Part shown: positions 7,902-14,493 of the stretch, one piece after another | How positions within the stretch are numbered: the stretch's first letter is position 1 | Layout: every line of letters begins with the position of its first letter | Source: Pantoea sp. 18069 | GTDB lineage: Bacteria > Pseudomonadota > Gammaproteobacteria > Burkholderiales > Burkholderiaceae_C | Assembly (NCBI RefSeq): GCF_902706035.1 | Contig: NZ_CACSJA010000042.1 | Span: 1 to 44,108, forward strand | Direction: 5' to 3' | DNA length: 44,108 nucleotides | Made by a program: the position numbers and the translations under genes | Notes under the pieces: generated by a model | Databases searched by the model: none | What the model was told of the DNA's origin: nothing | The model's input: only the letters and a program-made list of their open reading frames with translations

Positions 7902-7910
7902 AGTGTAGCA
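7902..7910 (-). promoter_or_regulatory. Extended -10 promoter of the trp operon
   Basis: On the minus strand TGCTACACT gives a TACACT -10 hexamer with an extended TG. It sits just beyond the gph stop (7933) and 7 bases before the trpL ATG (7894). A convincing -35 is not visible, as is common with extended -10 promoters. Confidence 0.6.
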
Positions 7911-7932
7911 AACCCGCGCCGGTGCCGGGCCT

Positions 7933-8634
7933 TCAGACGCTCAACAGCGTGGGAACGACCGTCAATTCCTGCAGGCTGTCGATGCAGGCGTCGGCATCGA
8001 CATCGCGCACCGGCTCGCCATGGTTGTAGCCGTAGCTGACCAGCACCACCGGGCAGCCCGCGGCGCGCGCGGCCCGGGCGTCATTGCTCGAGTCGCCGAT
8101 CATCAGCGTGTGCGCGGGCGCGCTGCCCAGCGCTTCGCAGGTCTTGAGCAGCGGCAGCGGGTCGGGCTTCTTGCGCTCGAACGAGTCGCCGCCAAACACC
8201 TGCTCGAACAGGCCGTCCAAGCCCTTGGCCGCCAGCAGCGGCTGGGCAAACGACAGCGGCTTGTTGGTCAGGCAGGCCAGGCGCAGGCCCTGGGCGCGCA
8301 AGGCTTGCAGGCCTTCGCGCACGCCGTCGTAGACCTGGGCGTACTGGCCGTTGATCGCCAGGTAATGGTGCTGGTAACGCTCCCAGGCCTGGGGGTACAG
8401 CGCCTCGATATCGGCCACATTGACATGGGCCAAAACGCTGCGAATCAGGTGCTCAGAGCCCTTGCCCACCATGGTCTCGATGGACGCGGCGGCAATCGCC
8501 GGCAGCTGGAGGTCGGCGAGCATGCCATTGAGCGCGGCGCTGAAGTCGCCCAGCGTGTCGACCATGGTGCCATCCAGGTCCACGATGGCGGCGTCGAAAT
8601 CAAAGTGGGACAACGGAATAGAGATGGAAACCAT
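7933..8634 (-). CDS. gph: Phosphoglycolate phosphatase (HAD family)
   Basis: Hydrolyses 2-phosphoglycolate, a toxic by-product of DNA repair and oxygenase reactions. The 233-residue HAD hydrolase has motif I VDLDGTMVDT (nucleophile Asp), the helical cap (TMVGKGSEHLIRSVL), motif II CLTNKP, and motifs III/IV K..P.PLPLLK and MIGDSSNDARAARAAG. In many betaproteobacteria gph lies directly between rpe and trpE. Here trpE follows normally, but rpe is about 10 kb away because the accessory island is inserted upstream of gph. The gph promoter is therefore probably new or island-derived. Confidence 0.93.
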   Translation of the reverse strand: MVSISIPLSHFDFDAAIVDLDGTMVDTLGDFSAALNGMLADLQLPAIAAASIETMVGKGSEHLIRSVLAHVNVADIEALYPQAWERYQHHYLAINGQYAQVYDGVREGLQALRAQGLRLACLTNKPLSFAQPLLAAKGLDGLFEQVFGGDSFERKKPDPLPLLKTCEALGSAPAHTLMIGDSSNDARAARAAGCPVVLVSYGYNHGEPVRDVDADACIDSLQELTVVPTLLSV

Positions 8635-8652
8635 GAAATAGAGTTCGCAAAC
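8633..8652. repeat. Left copy of an imperfect inverted repeat bounding the island
   Basis: The 20 bp overlapping the gph start codon (ATGAAATAGAG then TTCGCAAAC) recur in inverted orientation at 18464-18483, with 19 matching positions and two single-base indels. The two copies mark, within a few bases, the ends of the low-synteny island between gph and rpe. Confidence 0.5.
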
Positions 8653-9292
8653 CCAAAAGGAGGTATGTTAGCTCCTCAGGAATAAGGTTGCGAAATCGCG
8701 CTTCTCCCCCGGAACCTGATGAATGCACAAAACACATCTACAGGGACGGACGCTAGCCTTCTTTACCAGCATTTCACAATGAGATGATGGGCATGCTTGC
8801 TCTGACTATCAGAAGCAATCGATGACTGCTATGCAGCAATTGCGCTGCTCGTTGCCGATGGTCACCGCGCCATGCCGGCCATCCGAGCATCGACTTCAGC
8901 GACGCGGCCCAATGGCGGGTTTCGTGTGTTCAGCGGACAGCGACTATCAAGTGCAGGCAGATAGGTCGCCCGATGTCCGCTGCCATGTCGCGCGAGCGAG
9001 TGCTTTCGACCCGTTGTAGTCGTTTGCCGGCCATCGCGTCCTAGGTCTGCCTTGCAGCGGTTGCTGCCGGTCAAGGCAATATTTCCACTTCGCGGGCACA
9101 CCTGCTGAGCAGTCATCTGCGCTTCAACGCTGGAAATATCCCAACGGCAGGTTTTAGGCTAGCTGCAGACATTGACGGCAACTTAAGGCCCGAGGAGTCC
9201 GAGCGTCCGGTGTCGCTGTTCGCGAACAGGTGCTTCCGACCCTAAGCGGAAATTCGTAACTCGGAAAAGCGGACGTTCACCGGTCTGAGATG
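8653..9292. other. Gene-free left part of the island
   Basis: No convincing gene is seen in these 640 bp. They contain short inverted repeats: CAGCGGACA at 8931-8939 with its complement at 8974-8982, and ATATTTCCA at 9079-9087 with its complement at 9131-9139. There are also degenerate motifs such as AATGGCGGGTTT (8911-8922), AACGGCAGGTTTT (9143-9155) and AGCGGACGTTCACCGGTC (9268-9285). These look like decayed copies of an intergenic repeat. A weak hairpin (AGGAG/CTCCT followed by TTTT on the minus strand, about 8656-8676) lies just upstream of gph. Confidence 0.4.
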
Positions 9293-9973
9293 TTAGGTGC
9301 CGCTGCCTGCGACTTTGTAAGGCTTGGGAGTAAGCTTGCCATCAGCGACATCTTTCGCGAATTGCTCCGCAATTTGCAGCGCTTTTTCCTCTAGTTGGCG
9401 ACCCATGTTCGCTATGTACTCTGCATGCCCCTCAAGTTTCGTCTGCTCTTTGAGAAGATTGGAAATTGGCATGAGCCCGTACTGAACCTTCGCATCATCG
9501 TATTCCTCAATCATGACCGCTCCCTGCGGTAGTTTTTGCTTGCCCAAGCTAGCCGTAAAGAAGATAAATGAGTCATGACTAGGAATTCTGCGACCTGCCC
9601 AGTGTGCGAACATGTGCCGTATGTGACGATGCTGCACGAAGATCTCAGCAGCTTTGCGAATCCCCTCAGCAAGCTCAAGATTCCAAACACAGCTATCAGC
9701 GCAAGCAACAAGATGATCTAGCGCATCCTTGTCGTTGAGTTTCAGTGCAAATGTTGTTGCCGTTCCACTCCTGATATGAGTAAGACAATTGATCACGCGC
9801 CGCGCTTCAAGATCAGCAACGCAATAAGTCTGAACAAATTTTCCGATCAGTGCGTAGTCGTCACCTGAAAGTGGATGCGTGCCGTTCATAAGGTGACCAA
9901 GAGACATCCTTGCCGCCAGTAAATCGGCTGGAATCTCCGGTGCAGCATCACGGGGCAATCTGTGGCTTCTCAT
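9293..9973 (-). CDS. Uncharacterised protein with HEPN-like R-X4-H motif
   Basis: A 226-residue protein that I do not recognise as a named family. The ATG at 9973 has GGAGGAG directly upstream; an in-frame TTG four codons earlier is less likely. It is predicted soluble and mostly helical. A helix-turn segment HIRHMFAHWAGRR (about residues 117-129) contains R119-X4-H124, the spacing of the catalytic pair of HEPN ribonucleases. The C-terminal third is a long charged helix (LEGHAEYIANMGRQLEEKAL). Base composition is clearly more AT-rich than the core genes, a sign of transfer. It is alone, convergent to the broken recombinase gene's flank, with no partner antitoxin beside it. A toxin or defence role is only inference. 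Confidence 0.6.
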   Translation of the reverse strand: MRSHRLPRDAAPEIPADLLAARMSLGHLMNGTHPLSGDDYALIGKFVQTYCVADLEARRVINCLTHIRSGTATTFALKLNDKDALDHLVACADSCVWNLELAEGIRKAAEIFVQHRHIRHMFAHWAGRRIPSHDSFIFFTASLGKQKLPQGAVMIEEYDDAKVQYGLMPISNLLKEQTKLEGHAEYIANMGRQLEEKALQIAEQFAKDVADGKLTPKPYKVAGSGT

Positions 9974-10114
9974 GACTCCTCCCAAGCACCTAAAAGTTAT
10001 TCAGAAGCAAAAAAATCTTATTCTGAATCATACGGACAGCTTCAATGTCCCCTATGGGTAGCACGTCACGTAGACAGCGGCTATTGGCCGGGAGGGTGAA
10101 TTCGTGGCTGCACC

Positions 10115-10735
10115 ATGAAGCCGACAGTCAACAGTTTCGGCTGCTCATCGCGAGCCGTGGAACAAGGGCAAGATCGTCGGGCAGAAGGCGTCGTTCAAGC
10201 TCAAGGAAATCTGGGCACTTCGCGTGAGGCTCCAGATGGAGGGCCGGGTGCGCGAACTTGCTCTCTTCAACTTGGGCATCGATAGCAAGCTGCGGGGATG
10301 CGACCTCGTCTCCCTTAAGGTTCGGGACGTATGCCACGGGGGCCAGATGGCGACGCACGCATGTCGTCATGCAGCACAAGACTCAGCGTTCAGTGCAGTT
10401 CGAAATCACGCAGGCTGCTCGTGAAGCCTTGCAGACCTGGATCAAGCAGGTTCAGCTGAAGCCAGAGGACTTTCTGTTTCCAAGCCGGCTACACGACTCA
10501 CCGCATCTGGGGACTCGGCAGTATGCCCGGATCGGTCGACGAGTTGGGCCTGGGCCGTATGGAGTATGGTACGCACTCGATACGCAGGACGAAAGCGACA
10601 CTGATCTACCGCCGCACCAAGAACCTGCGCGCTGTGCAGTTGCTACTCGGCCACTCCAAGCTGCAGTCGACAGTGAGGTACCTGGGCATTGAGGTCGACG
10701 ACGCCCTCGAGATATCTGAACAGACGGAGATCTGA
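10115..10735 (+). pseudogene. Small tyrosine recombinase broken by three +1 frameshifts
   Basis: The remnant spans the full length of a ~205-residue tyrosine recombinase (phage-integrase family), but the frame changes three times, each by one extra base: near 10151 (after TVNSFGCSSR, before EPWNKGKIVGQK), near 10362 (between HGGQMATHA and VVMQHKTQRSVQFEI), and near 10534 (after TRQYARI). Removing these bases restores 618 nt, exactly 206 codons with the stop. Catalytic elements are recognisable: the first Arg in IDSKLRGCDLVSL, the HSIRR box, LLLGHSKLQST and the Tyr in VRYLGIE. Close relatives occur widely on proteobacterial mobile elements as stand-alone integrases. It lacks the features of integron integrases and is not IntI. 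Confidence 0.85.
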
Positions 10736-10822
10736 GACTGCAACTGGCGGCCACCACGGTAACTACGGCCGGGCGGCCGCCTTCAACGGCTGCAATACGG
10801 CGCTGAGCCCAACTGGCACTCT

Positions 10823-10840
10823 CGGCCAGAAGCAGTCCTT
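10823..10840 (+). repeat. 18-bp repeat, inverted copy at 14291-14308
   Basis: CGGCCAGAAGCAGTCCTT occurs here and, perfectly inverted, at 14291-14308. The pair encloses the whole attC/cassette cluster and the IS5 element. The remaining 10736-10893 is gene-free and GC-rich at first (GGCGGCC motifs), turning AT-rich near the first attC. Confidence 0.7.
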
Positions 10841-10893
10841 CGGTCATTAACAGTCAGTATCCACCAAAGACTGAGATCAAAATTTTTAGGCTT

Positions 10894-10995
10894 CTCTAAA
10901 CGCGACAACAGCTAATTTGCCTGTAGAGCTGCAAACACATACAGTACTAGGCGAACTAAGCATGCCTGTTGCGTTCCTTCTAAATCTAGTTAAGC
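10894..10995 (+). repeat. Probable attC site (attC0), left boundary of first cassette
   Basis: The R' core GTTAAGC (10989-10995) fits GTTRRRY. Upstream, AACGCGACAACAGC (10900-10913) can pair imperfectly with GCCTGTTGCGTT (10963-10974), and inner segments TTTGCCTGTA and CTAGGCGAA also pair, giving a long imperfect hairpin as in attC sites. The R'' core (TCTCTAAAC) is degenerate, so this call is weaker than the next two sites. Confidence 0.45.
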
Positions 10996-11014
10996 CACTT
11001 ACAGGAGCGTACGA

Positions 11015-11539
11015 ATGAGAACCAAGACTAGTCCGGTCGGGCAGTTCATCATCGATGAACTCGGGGACACCGACGAAGCATACGAATACGTATATGGCCT
11101 CATGCCGCTGATTGGGGAAGTGGTCATTTGGTTCAATACTTTGGAATCGGACCTCGACCACCTCCTCTGCAACTTCATATCAGACCGTACTGACCAGAAG
11201 GGCCTTCTCGTTGTAGCAAACATGATGTACGCGACGAAGCTTGATTTGTTTGATCGCTTCGCTACCGACTTTCTACGGTCTGCAGTCAATGAGCCCGTCT
11301 GGCTTTCCAAACTCATTTCCGACTTGCGAGAATGCGGCACACTGCGCAACAAAGTCGTTCATGCAAACTGGATGTATACGAACTCCGAGGGCTACACGCA
11401 AGTCAAAATCAAAGTGGGTAAGCGTGGCCTCGAACACGAGCTGACACAGTTCACAGCAGAAGCACTTCAGCTCATCATTCAAAAAATCCAATCAACTCGC
11501 GAACAACTGGACTACCTCAACATGGAGTTTCTTCCGTGA
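11015..11539 (+). CDS. Cassette-borne HEPN-like protein
   Basis: A 174-residue protein of unknown function, started at the ATG 11015 with CAGGAG 8 bases upstream. It is predicted all-helical and soluble. The segment LRECGTLRNKVVHANW (about residues 105-119) carries R111-N-x3-H116, the canonical R-N-x3-H form of the HEPN active site. Before it lies a long acidic helix (IWFNTLESDLDHLLCNFI). The gene sits 20 bases after a probable attC core and 10 bases before attC1, so it fills an integron-type gene cassette. Codon use and composition are AT-richer than the chromosome. A ribonuclease role is inferred from the motif; many HEPN-fold proteins have other roles. Confidence 0.7.
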   Translation: MRTKTSPVGQFIIDELGDTDEAYEYVYGLMPLIGEVVIWFNTLESDLDHLLCNFISDRTDQKGLLVVANMMYATKLDLFDRFATDFLRSAVNEPVWLSKLISDLRECGTLRNKVVHANWMYTNSEGYTQVKIKVGKRGLEHELTQFTAEALQLIIQKIQSTREQLDYLNMEFLP

Positions 11540-11548
11540 AATACCGTG

Positions 11549-11642
11549 GCCTAACCGGTTGGTCAAGCCGACACCCACAAGCTTCGTTTGTAGGTACCAT
11601 CCGAGCTTCGCACTCCGGCGCGGCTTACCGCGAGCGTTAGCC
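11549..11642 (+). repeat. attC recombination site 1
   Basis: R'' is GCCTAAC (11549-11555), L'' GGTCAAGCCGAC (11561-11572), L' GCGCGGCTTACC (about 11618-11629) and R' GTTAGCC (11636-11642). L' read in reverse is GGTAAGCCG, pairing with L'' except for one unpaired C, the extrahelical base that marks attC sites. At about 94 bp it is of medium length, and it ends the HEPN-like cassette. Confidence 0.85.
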
Positions 11643-11670
11643 AGTCTATTAGCCCTACTCATTTCAGCCC

Positions 11671-11904
11671 ATGAATGTTCAAGCGTTATTTACGCTTGCA
11701 AGCGTTGTTTCGCTCGGTGTTTGGCGTTCGCTTGGGCTTCGCCTGCGTGGGGTGCGCCAGTTTCAAGCCTTTTTGGCCTCGAGCCGTTGCTTCACTACTA
11801 CAGGTAGCTCTGATTTTTGCAATCAGTGGCCGGTGCAGTCACTTTTGTTTTTTGCTGGGTCTAACTCGGCGCTCAAGCTGACCCGCCTTCGGCGGTCGGC
11901 TTAG
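11671..11904 (+). CDS. DUF1010-like cassette ORF reading into attC2
   Basis: A 77-residue frame whose end, FFAGSNSALKLTRLRRSA, matches the C-terminal signature of DUF1010 proteins, known from Comamonadaceae; the middle RQFQAFLASSRCF is also typical. The last ~15 codons are encoded by attC2 itself (R'' and L'' lie inside the frame, and the stop TAG is in L'). It is the only content of the 276-bp second cassette. Whether the peptide is made is doubtful: the family may simply be a recurrent translation of a conserved cassette/attC sequence. Overlapping frames give no better candidate. Confidence 0.55.
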   Translation: MNVQALFTLASVVSLGVWRSLGLRLRGVRQFQAFLASSRCFTTTGSSDFCNQWPVQSLLFFAGSNSALKLTRLRRSA

Positions 11905-11918
11905 ATTTTTCGTTAGAA
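11859..11918 (+). repeat. attC recombination site 2
   Basis: A compact 60-bp site: R'' GTCTAAC (11859-11865), L'' GCTCAAGCTGACC (11871-11883), loop with a CGCC-TTC-GGCG mini-hairpin, L' GGTCGGCTTAGA (11894-11905), R' GTTAGAA (11912-11918). L'' and L' pair apart from one extra C in L'', as expected for a folded bottom-strand attC. The next cassette gene starts only 5 bases after R'. Confidence 0.88.
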
Positions 11919-11923
11919 ATCTT

Positions 11924-12754
11924 ATGAACACGCTGTACCACTATACCGACCTTAATGCCTTCTTAAGCATTATTCAAAACAAAAAGCTATGGCTAACTGG
12001 AGCGTACAACCTTAATGATCACCGAGAAGTTACATGGGCTCTAGAAAAAATTGGAACCTGTCTATCGCGGTTCGCTACAAGTCACTGCCAAGAGAAAGCA
12101 AACGAGATTTCGCAGCTAATCCAGGCTAGTTGTGGCGTCCCATATATTTGCTCACTATCGACAGAATCAGACAGATTAAGTCAATGGCGTGCATATGGCC
12201 AAAATGGTGCAGGAATAGCCATCGGAATCAATAGATCAGCCCTCCCAAGTAGCGAACGATTACCGTATATGACTGCCTCGCGAAAACAAAGTGTATCGCT
12301 ACAACGCGTCGTCTATGACAACGGAGAGCAAGAGCAATTAATTGATCAGGTTCTAGCGCCGATATTTGATCTTCCTAAAATTGACGAAGAGGCACATTTC
12401 CAGATGTCAATGGCGGCCTCAAAATTATCTGGACTTTCCACAATATTTAAGAATCGAGCATTTAGCGAGGAGAGTGAATGGCGAATTATTCATAGCCCCA
12501 TGATCATGGGGCGCCATGACGACAACGCATCATTGATAAGAATGAGTATTTCCGAAGCGAAATTTAGGGTGGCCGGTCAAAAGATAGTTACGTATTTCGA
12601 GTTCGACTTCTTTGATAAAGCTCACAGCGAAATATTTGCAGAAGTCATGTTAGGTCCTAGGTGTGAGGTTTCAAACTATGACTTGTCAATACTTCTCACA
12701 CAGCACGGTTTAGAGAAAATACGCATACGACGTTCTGAAGCATCTTATCGTTGA
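11924..12754 (+). CDS. DUF2971 domain protein in a gene cassette
   Basis: A 276-residue protein with the DUF2971 pattern: LYHYTDLNAFLSII at the N-terminus, LWLTGAYNLNDHREV, then SLSTESDRLSQWRAYGQNGAGIAIGI, and FSEESEWRII near the C-terminal third. The fold resembles ADP-ribosyltransferase-like or NAD-binding enzymes in some predictions, but no biochemical role is established for this family, which often appears in accessory and defence-rich regions. The gene begins 5 bases after the R' core of attC2, with no clear Shine-Dalgarno, and ends 7 bases before attC3: a classic cassette. It is notably AT-rich compared with the core genome, showing recent acquisition. Confidence 0.85.
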   Translation: MNTLYHYTDLNAFLSIIQNKKLWLTGAYNLNDHREVTWALEKIGTCLSRFATSHCQEKANEISQLIQASCGVPYICSLSTESDRLSQWRAYGQNGAGIAIGINRSALPSSERLPYMTASRKQSVSLQRVVYDNGEQEQLIDQVLAPIFDLPKIDEEAHFQMSMAASKLSGLSTIFKNRAFSEESEWRIIHSPMIMGRHDDNASLIRMSISEAKFRVAGQKIVTYFEFDFFDKAHSEIFAEVMLGPRCEVSNYDLSILLTQHGLEKIRIRRSEASYR

Positions 12755-12761
12755 ACCATAT

Positions 12762-12864
12762 TTCTAACTATGCGTTCAACGCGGACGCCAACAGCTGCCA
12801 TGGCTTCGCCATTTTCATGACAGCTATTGGTTCGCTTCACTTTTCGTGCTGCGCCGCCCGTTAA
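12762..12864 (+). repeat. attC recombination site 3, split by IS5-family element
   Basis: R'' TTCTAAC (12762-12768) and L'' GCGTTCAACGCGG (12772-12784) lie left of the IS. The L' arm CCCGTTAA (12857-12864) continues after the IS as CTTTTCA, and R' GTTAGTA is at 14039-14045. Rejoined, GTTAAC pairs with GTTCAAC leaving one extra C, and CCAACAGCTG pairs with CAGCTATTGG further in. The total would be about 117 bp. The insertion separates the arms by 1.2 kb, so the site is probably dead. Confidence 0.7.
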
Positions 12865-14027
12865 GGAAGCTCTGCTTTAAGCACTTTGCGATGTGCTAAT
12901 GCCGACCATGCGAGTCGTTTTGCCAGTTCAGTCAGCTCGACGGCCGGTTTCCCGTCACTTTCAGCTGACCCACAGGCCTTTTGGCAAACTGCAGGCGCAC
13001 TCATGCCTGCACCACCATCAATTTGTGCCGCACCATCCACAGATTGGACAGTGCAAACAGCGTGTGCAACTGCGCAGTGTTCTTCTTCAACCCGCGGTAG
13101 CGCACCTTGACGTGCCCGAACTGGCGCTTGATCACTCGGAACGGATGCTCGACCTTGGCCCGGATGCCGGCCTTGAGTTTCTCGACCTTGTTGATCAAGG
13201 CATCGATCACGTTGTCCTTGTCCAGCGCCCGGCGTTTGCCCGGGTGCATGGCGATGTTCCAGCGCACGCCGTCTTGTGCATCCGGCCGCTTGGCTGCACC
13301 CTGGTAACCGGCGTCGCCCCAGGCTTCAATTTCTTCACCGTGCAGCAGGCTGTTGGCTTCGACCACGTCGTTGACGCTGCCTGTAGTGCCGCGCACCGTA
13401 TGCACCAGGCCCGAATCGGCATCCACCCCAATGTGGGCCTTCATGCCGAAATACCATTGGTTCCCTTTTTTGCTCTGCTTCATCTCAGGGTCGCGTTCGC
13501 CCGACGCATTCTTTGTCGAGCTGGGGGCCGCAATCAGCGTGGCGTCCACCACGGTGCCAGCGCGCAGCAGCAGCCCCTTGGCGCCCAGCAGTTCGTTGAC
13601 CAGAGCCAGAATCTGCGGGGCCAGCTTGTTGTCCTCCAGCAGCCGACGGAACCGAAGAATCGTCGTCTCGTCGGGCACGGCGGTGTCCCAGTTCAGCCCT
13701 GCAAACTCCCGGAACAGTGGCATGTCGTGCAACGCTTCTTCCATCGCCGGGTCGCTCAGCGTGAACCATTGCTGCATGAAGTGCACGCGCAGCATGGTCT
13801 CCACGGCAAACGGCGGTCGTCCGCGCCTGCCCTCCGGCGCGTAGGGCGTGATCAGCGCGACCAACGCCGCCCACGGCACAACTCGCTCCATCTCGCCAAG
13901 AAACTCCCGCTTGCGCGTACGCTTCGTCGTCAGGTTCAGACCCAGGTCGGCTTGTTTCATGACTGGAATTTTCTCAGAGCATCGGCTTCGGCTGAGCACA
14001 TCGGGGCGGGATTTATGCAGACCTTCC
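12865..14027 (-). mobile_element. IS5-family insertion sequence with TTAA target duplication
   Basis: The element is 1163 bp, bounded by imperfect terminal inverted repeats: left GGAAGCTCTGCTTTAAGC, right (reversed) GGAAGGTCTGCATAAATC. It is flanked by the direct repeat TTAA (12861-12864 and 14028-14031), the 4-bp YTAR-type target expected of IS5-group elements. It carries one transposase gene on the minus strand that looks intact. It landed in the L' arm of attC3. Confidence 0.9.
13001..13960 (-). CDS. IS5-family transposase (DDE)
   Basis: A 319-residue DDE transposase that cuts and re-inserts its own element. The N-terminus MKQADLGLNLTTKRTRKREF is typical of IS5-group enzymes and fixes the ATG at 13960. 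A helical DNA-binding part (RGRPPFAVETMLRVHFMQQW) is followed by the catalytic residues: D139 in TVVDATLIAAPSS, D216 in WGDAGYQG, and E271 in AKVEHPFRVIKRQFG. No frameshift or stop interrupts it, so the element may be active. Frames on the opposite strand of this gene are shadows. Confidence 0.95.
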   Translation of the reverse strand: MKQADLGLNLTTKRTRKREFLGEMERVVPWAALVALITPYAPEGRRGRPPFAVETMLRVHFMQQWFTLSDPAMEEALHDMPLFREFAGLNWDTAVPDETTILRFRRLLEDNKLAPQILALVNELLGAKGLLLRAGTVVDATLIAAPSSTKNASGERDPEMKQSKKGNQWYFGMKAHIGVDADSGLVHTVRGTTGSVNDVVEANSLLHGEEIEAWGDAGYQGAAKRPDAQDGVRWNIAMHPGKRRALDKDNVIDALINKVEKLKAGIRAKVEHPFRVIKRQFGHVKVRYRGLKKNTAQLHTLFALSNLWMVRHKLMVVQA

Positions 14028-14045
14028 TTAACTTTTCAGTTAGTA

Positions 14046-14457
14046 ATTTGGCTGTCTGCTTTGGGTCGGCAGCGCCAGTTGATCGGCCGTTGGAGCTGCC
14101 GTTTAACCCAGGGGCACCTGAGCCTTTGGTCGGCGGAGGCAAGACCCATCCTGAAGGGCCGGTCACGGGGGTGCAGCAGTCATTCGACTGCGAATCTGTC
14201 CAACGACCGGTGTCCGCGATAGCGGTCGATGCGCTGCCGACGTTGGATGACGGCTCCCAGCCTGAAACAGTCGCCAGTGGGAGCGCCTCCAAGGACTGCT
14301 TCTGGCCGACACCGGTCACTGGCCGACTCGCGCGTCGAGCGGCAACGTAGGGCCTGGCTGCTGTAATTAGCGCGCAAGCATGTGATAGGGTCAGGCTTTG
14401 TCCGAGTGGCTGGTGGCCGCAATCGCGCGTCAGGCTGACAAAAGACAGTGCAAATGT
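14046..14457. other. Gene-free stretch between attC3 and the helicase gene
   Basis: No cassette gene follows the R' core of attC3. The stretch has decayed repeat motifs (GACCGGTGTCCGCGATAGCGG near 14203, ACACCGGTCACTGGCC near 14310) akin to those at 8.9-9.3 kb, plus the inverted 18-bp copy at 14291-14308. I see no ORF with coding character. Confidence 0.4.
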
Positions 14458-14479
14458 TGCATATGCACTGATATGCATC
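14458..14479. promoter_or_regulatory. Double ATATGCA element upstream of the helicase gene
   Basis: A perfect 10-bp palindrome TGCATATGCA (14458-14467) is followed at once by GATATGCATC (14470-14479), repeating ATATGCA 10 bp (one helical turn) apart. It ends 2 bases before the CAGGAG ribosome-binding site. A dimeric repressor or autoregulator site is a reasonable guess. Confidence 0.35.
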
Positions 14480-14493
14480 ACAGGAGAAAAGCC

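Noticed and set aside
9079..9139. Inverted repeat ATATTTCCA/TGGAAATAT as a regulatory hairpin
   Set aside because: A 9-bp match with a 43-bp loop, no gene start or end nearby, and no T-tract; too weak to call.
9286..9295. GTTAGGT at 9289-9295 as an attC R' core near the HEPN-like gene
   Set aside because: It overlaps that gene's stop codon and I found no matching L''/L' arms on either strand.
10115..10735. The broken recombinase as an integron integrase (IntI)
   Set aside because: It is too short (~205 residues), and the sequence fits a different small tyrosine recombinase family without the IntI-specific insertion.
12893..14350. A 485-codon plus-strand frame across the IS5-family element
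   Set aside because: It is the antisense shadow of the transposase and crosses the IS border into unrelated flanking DNA.
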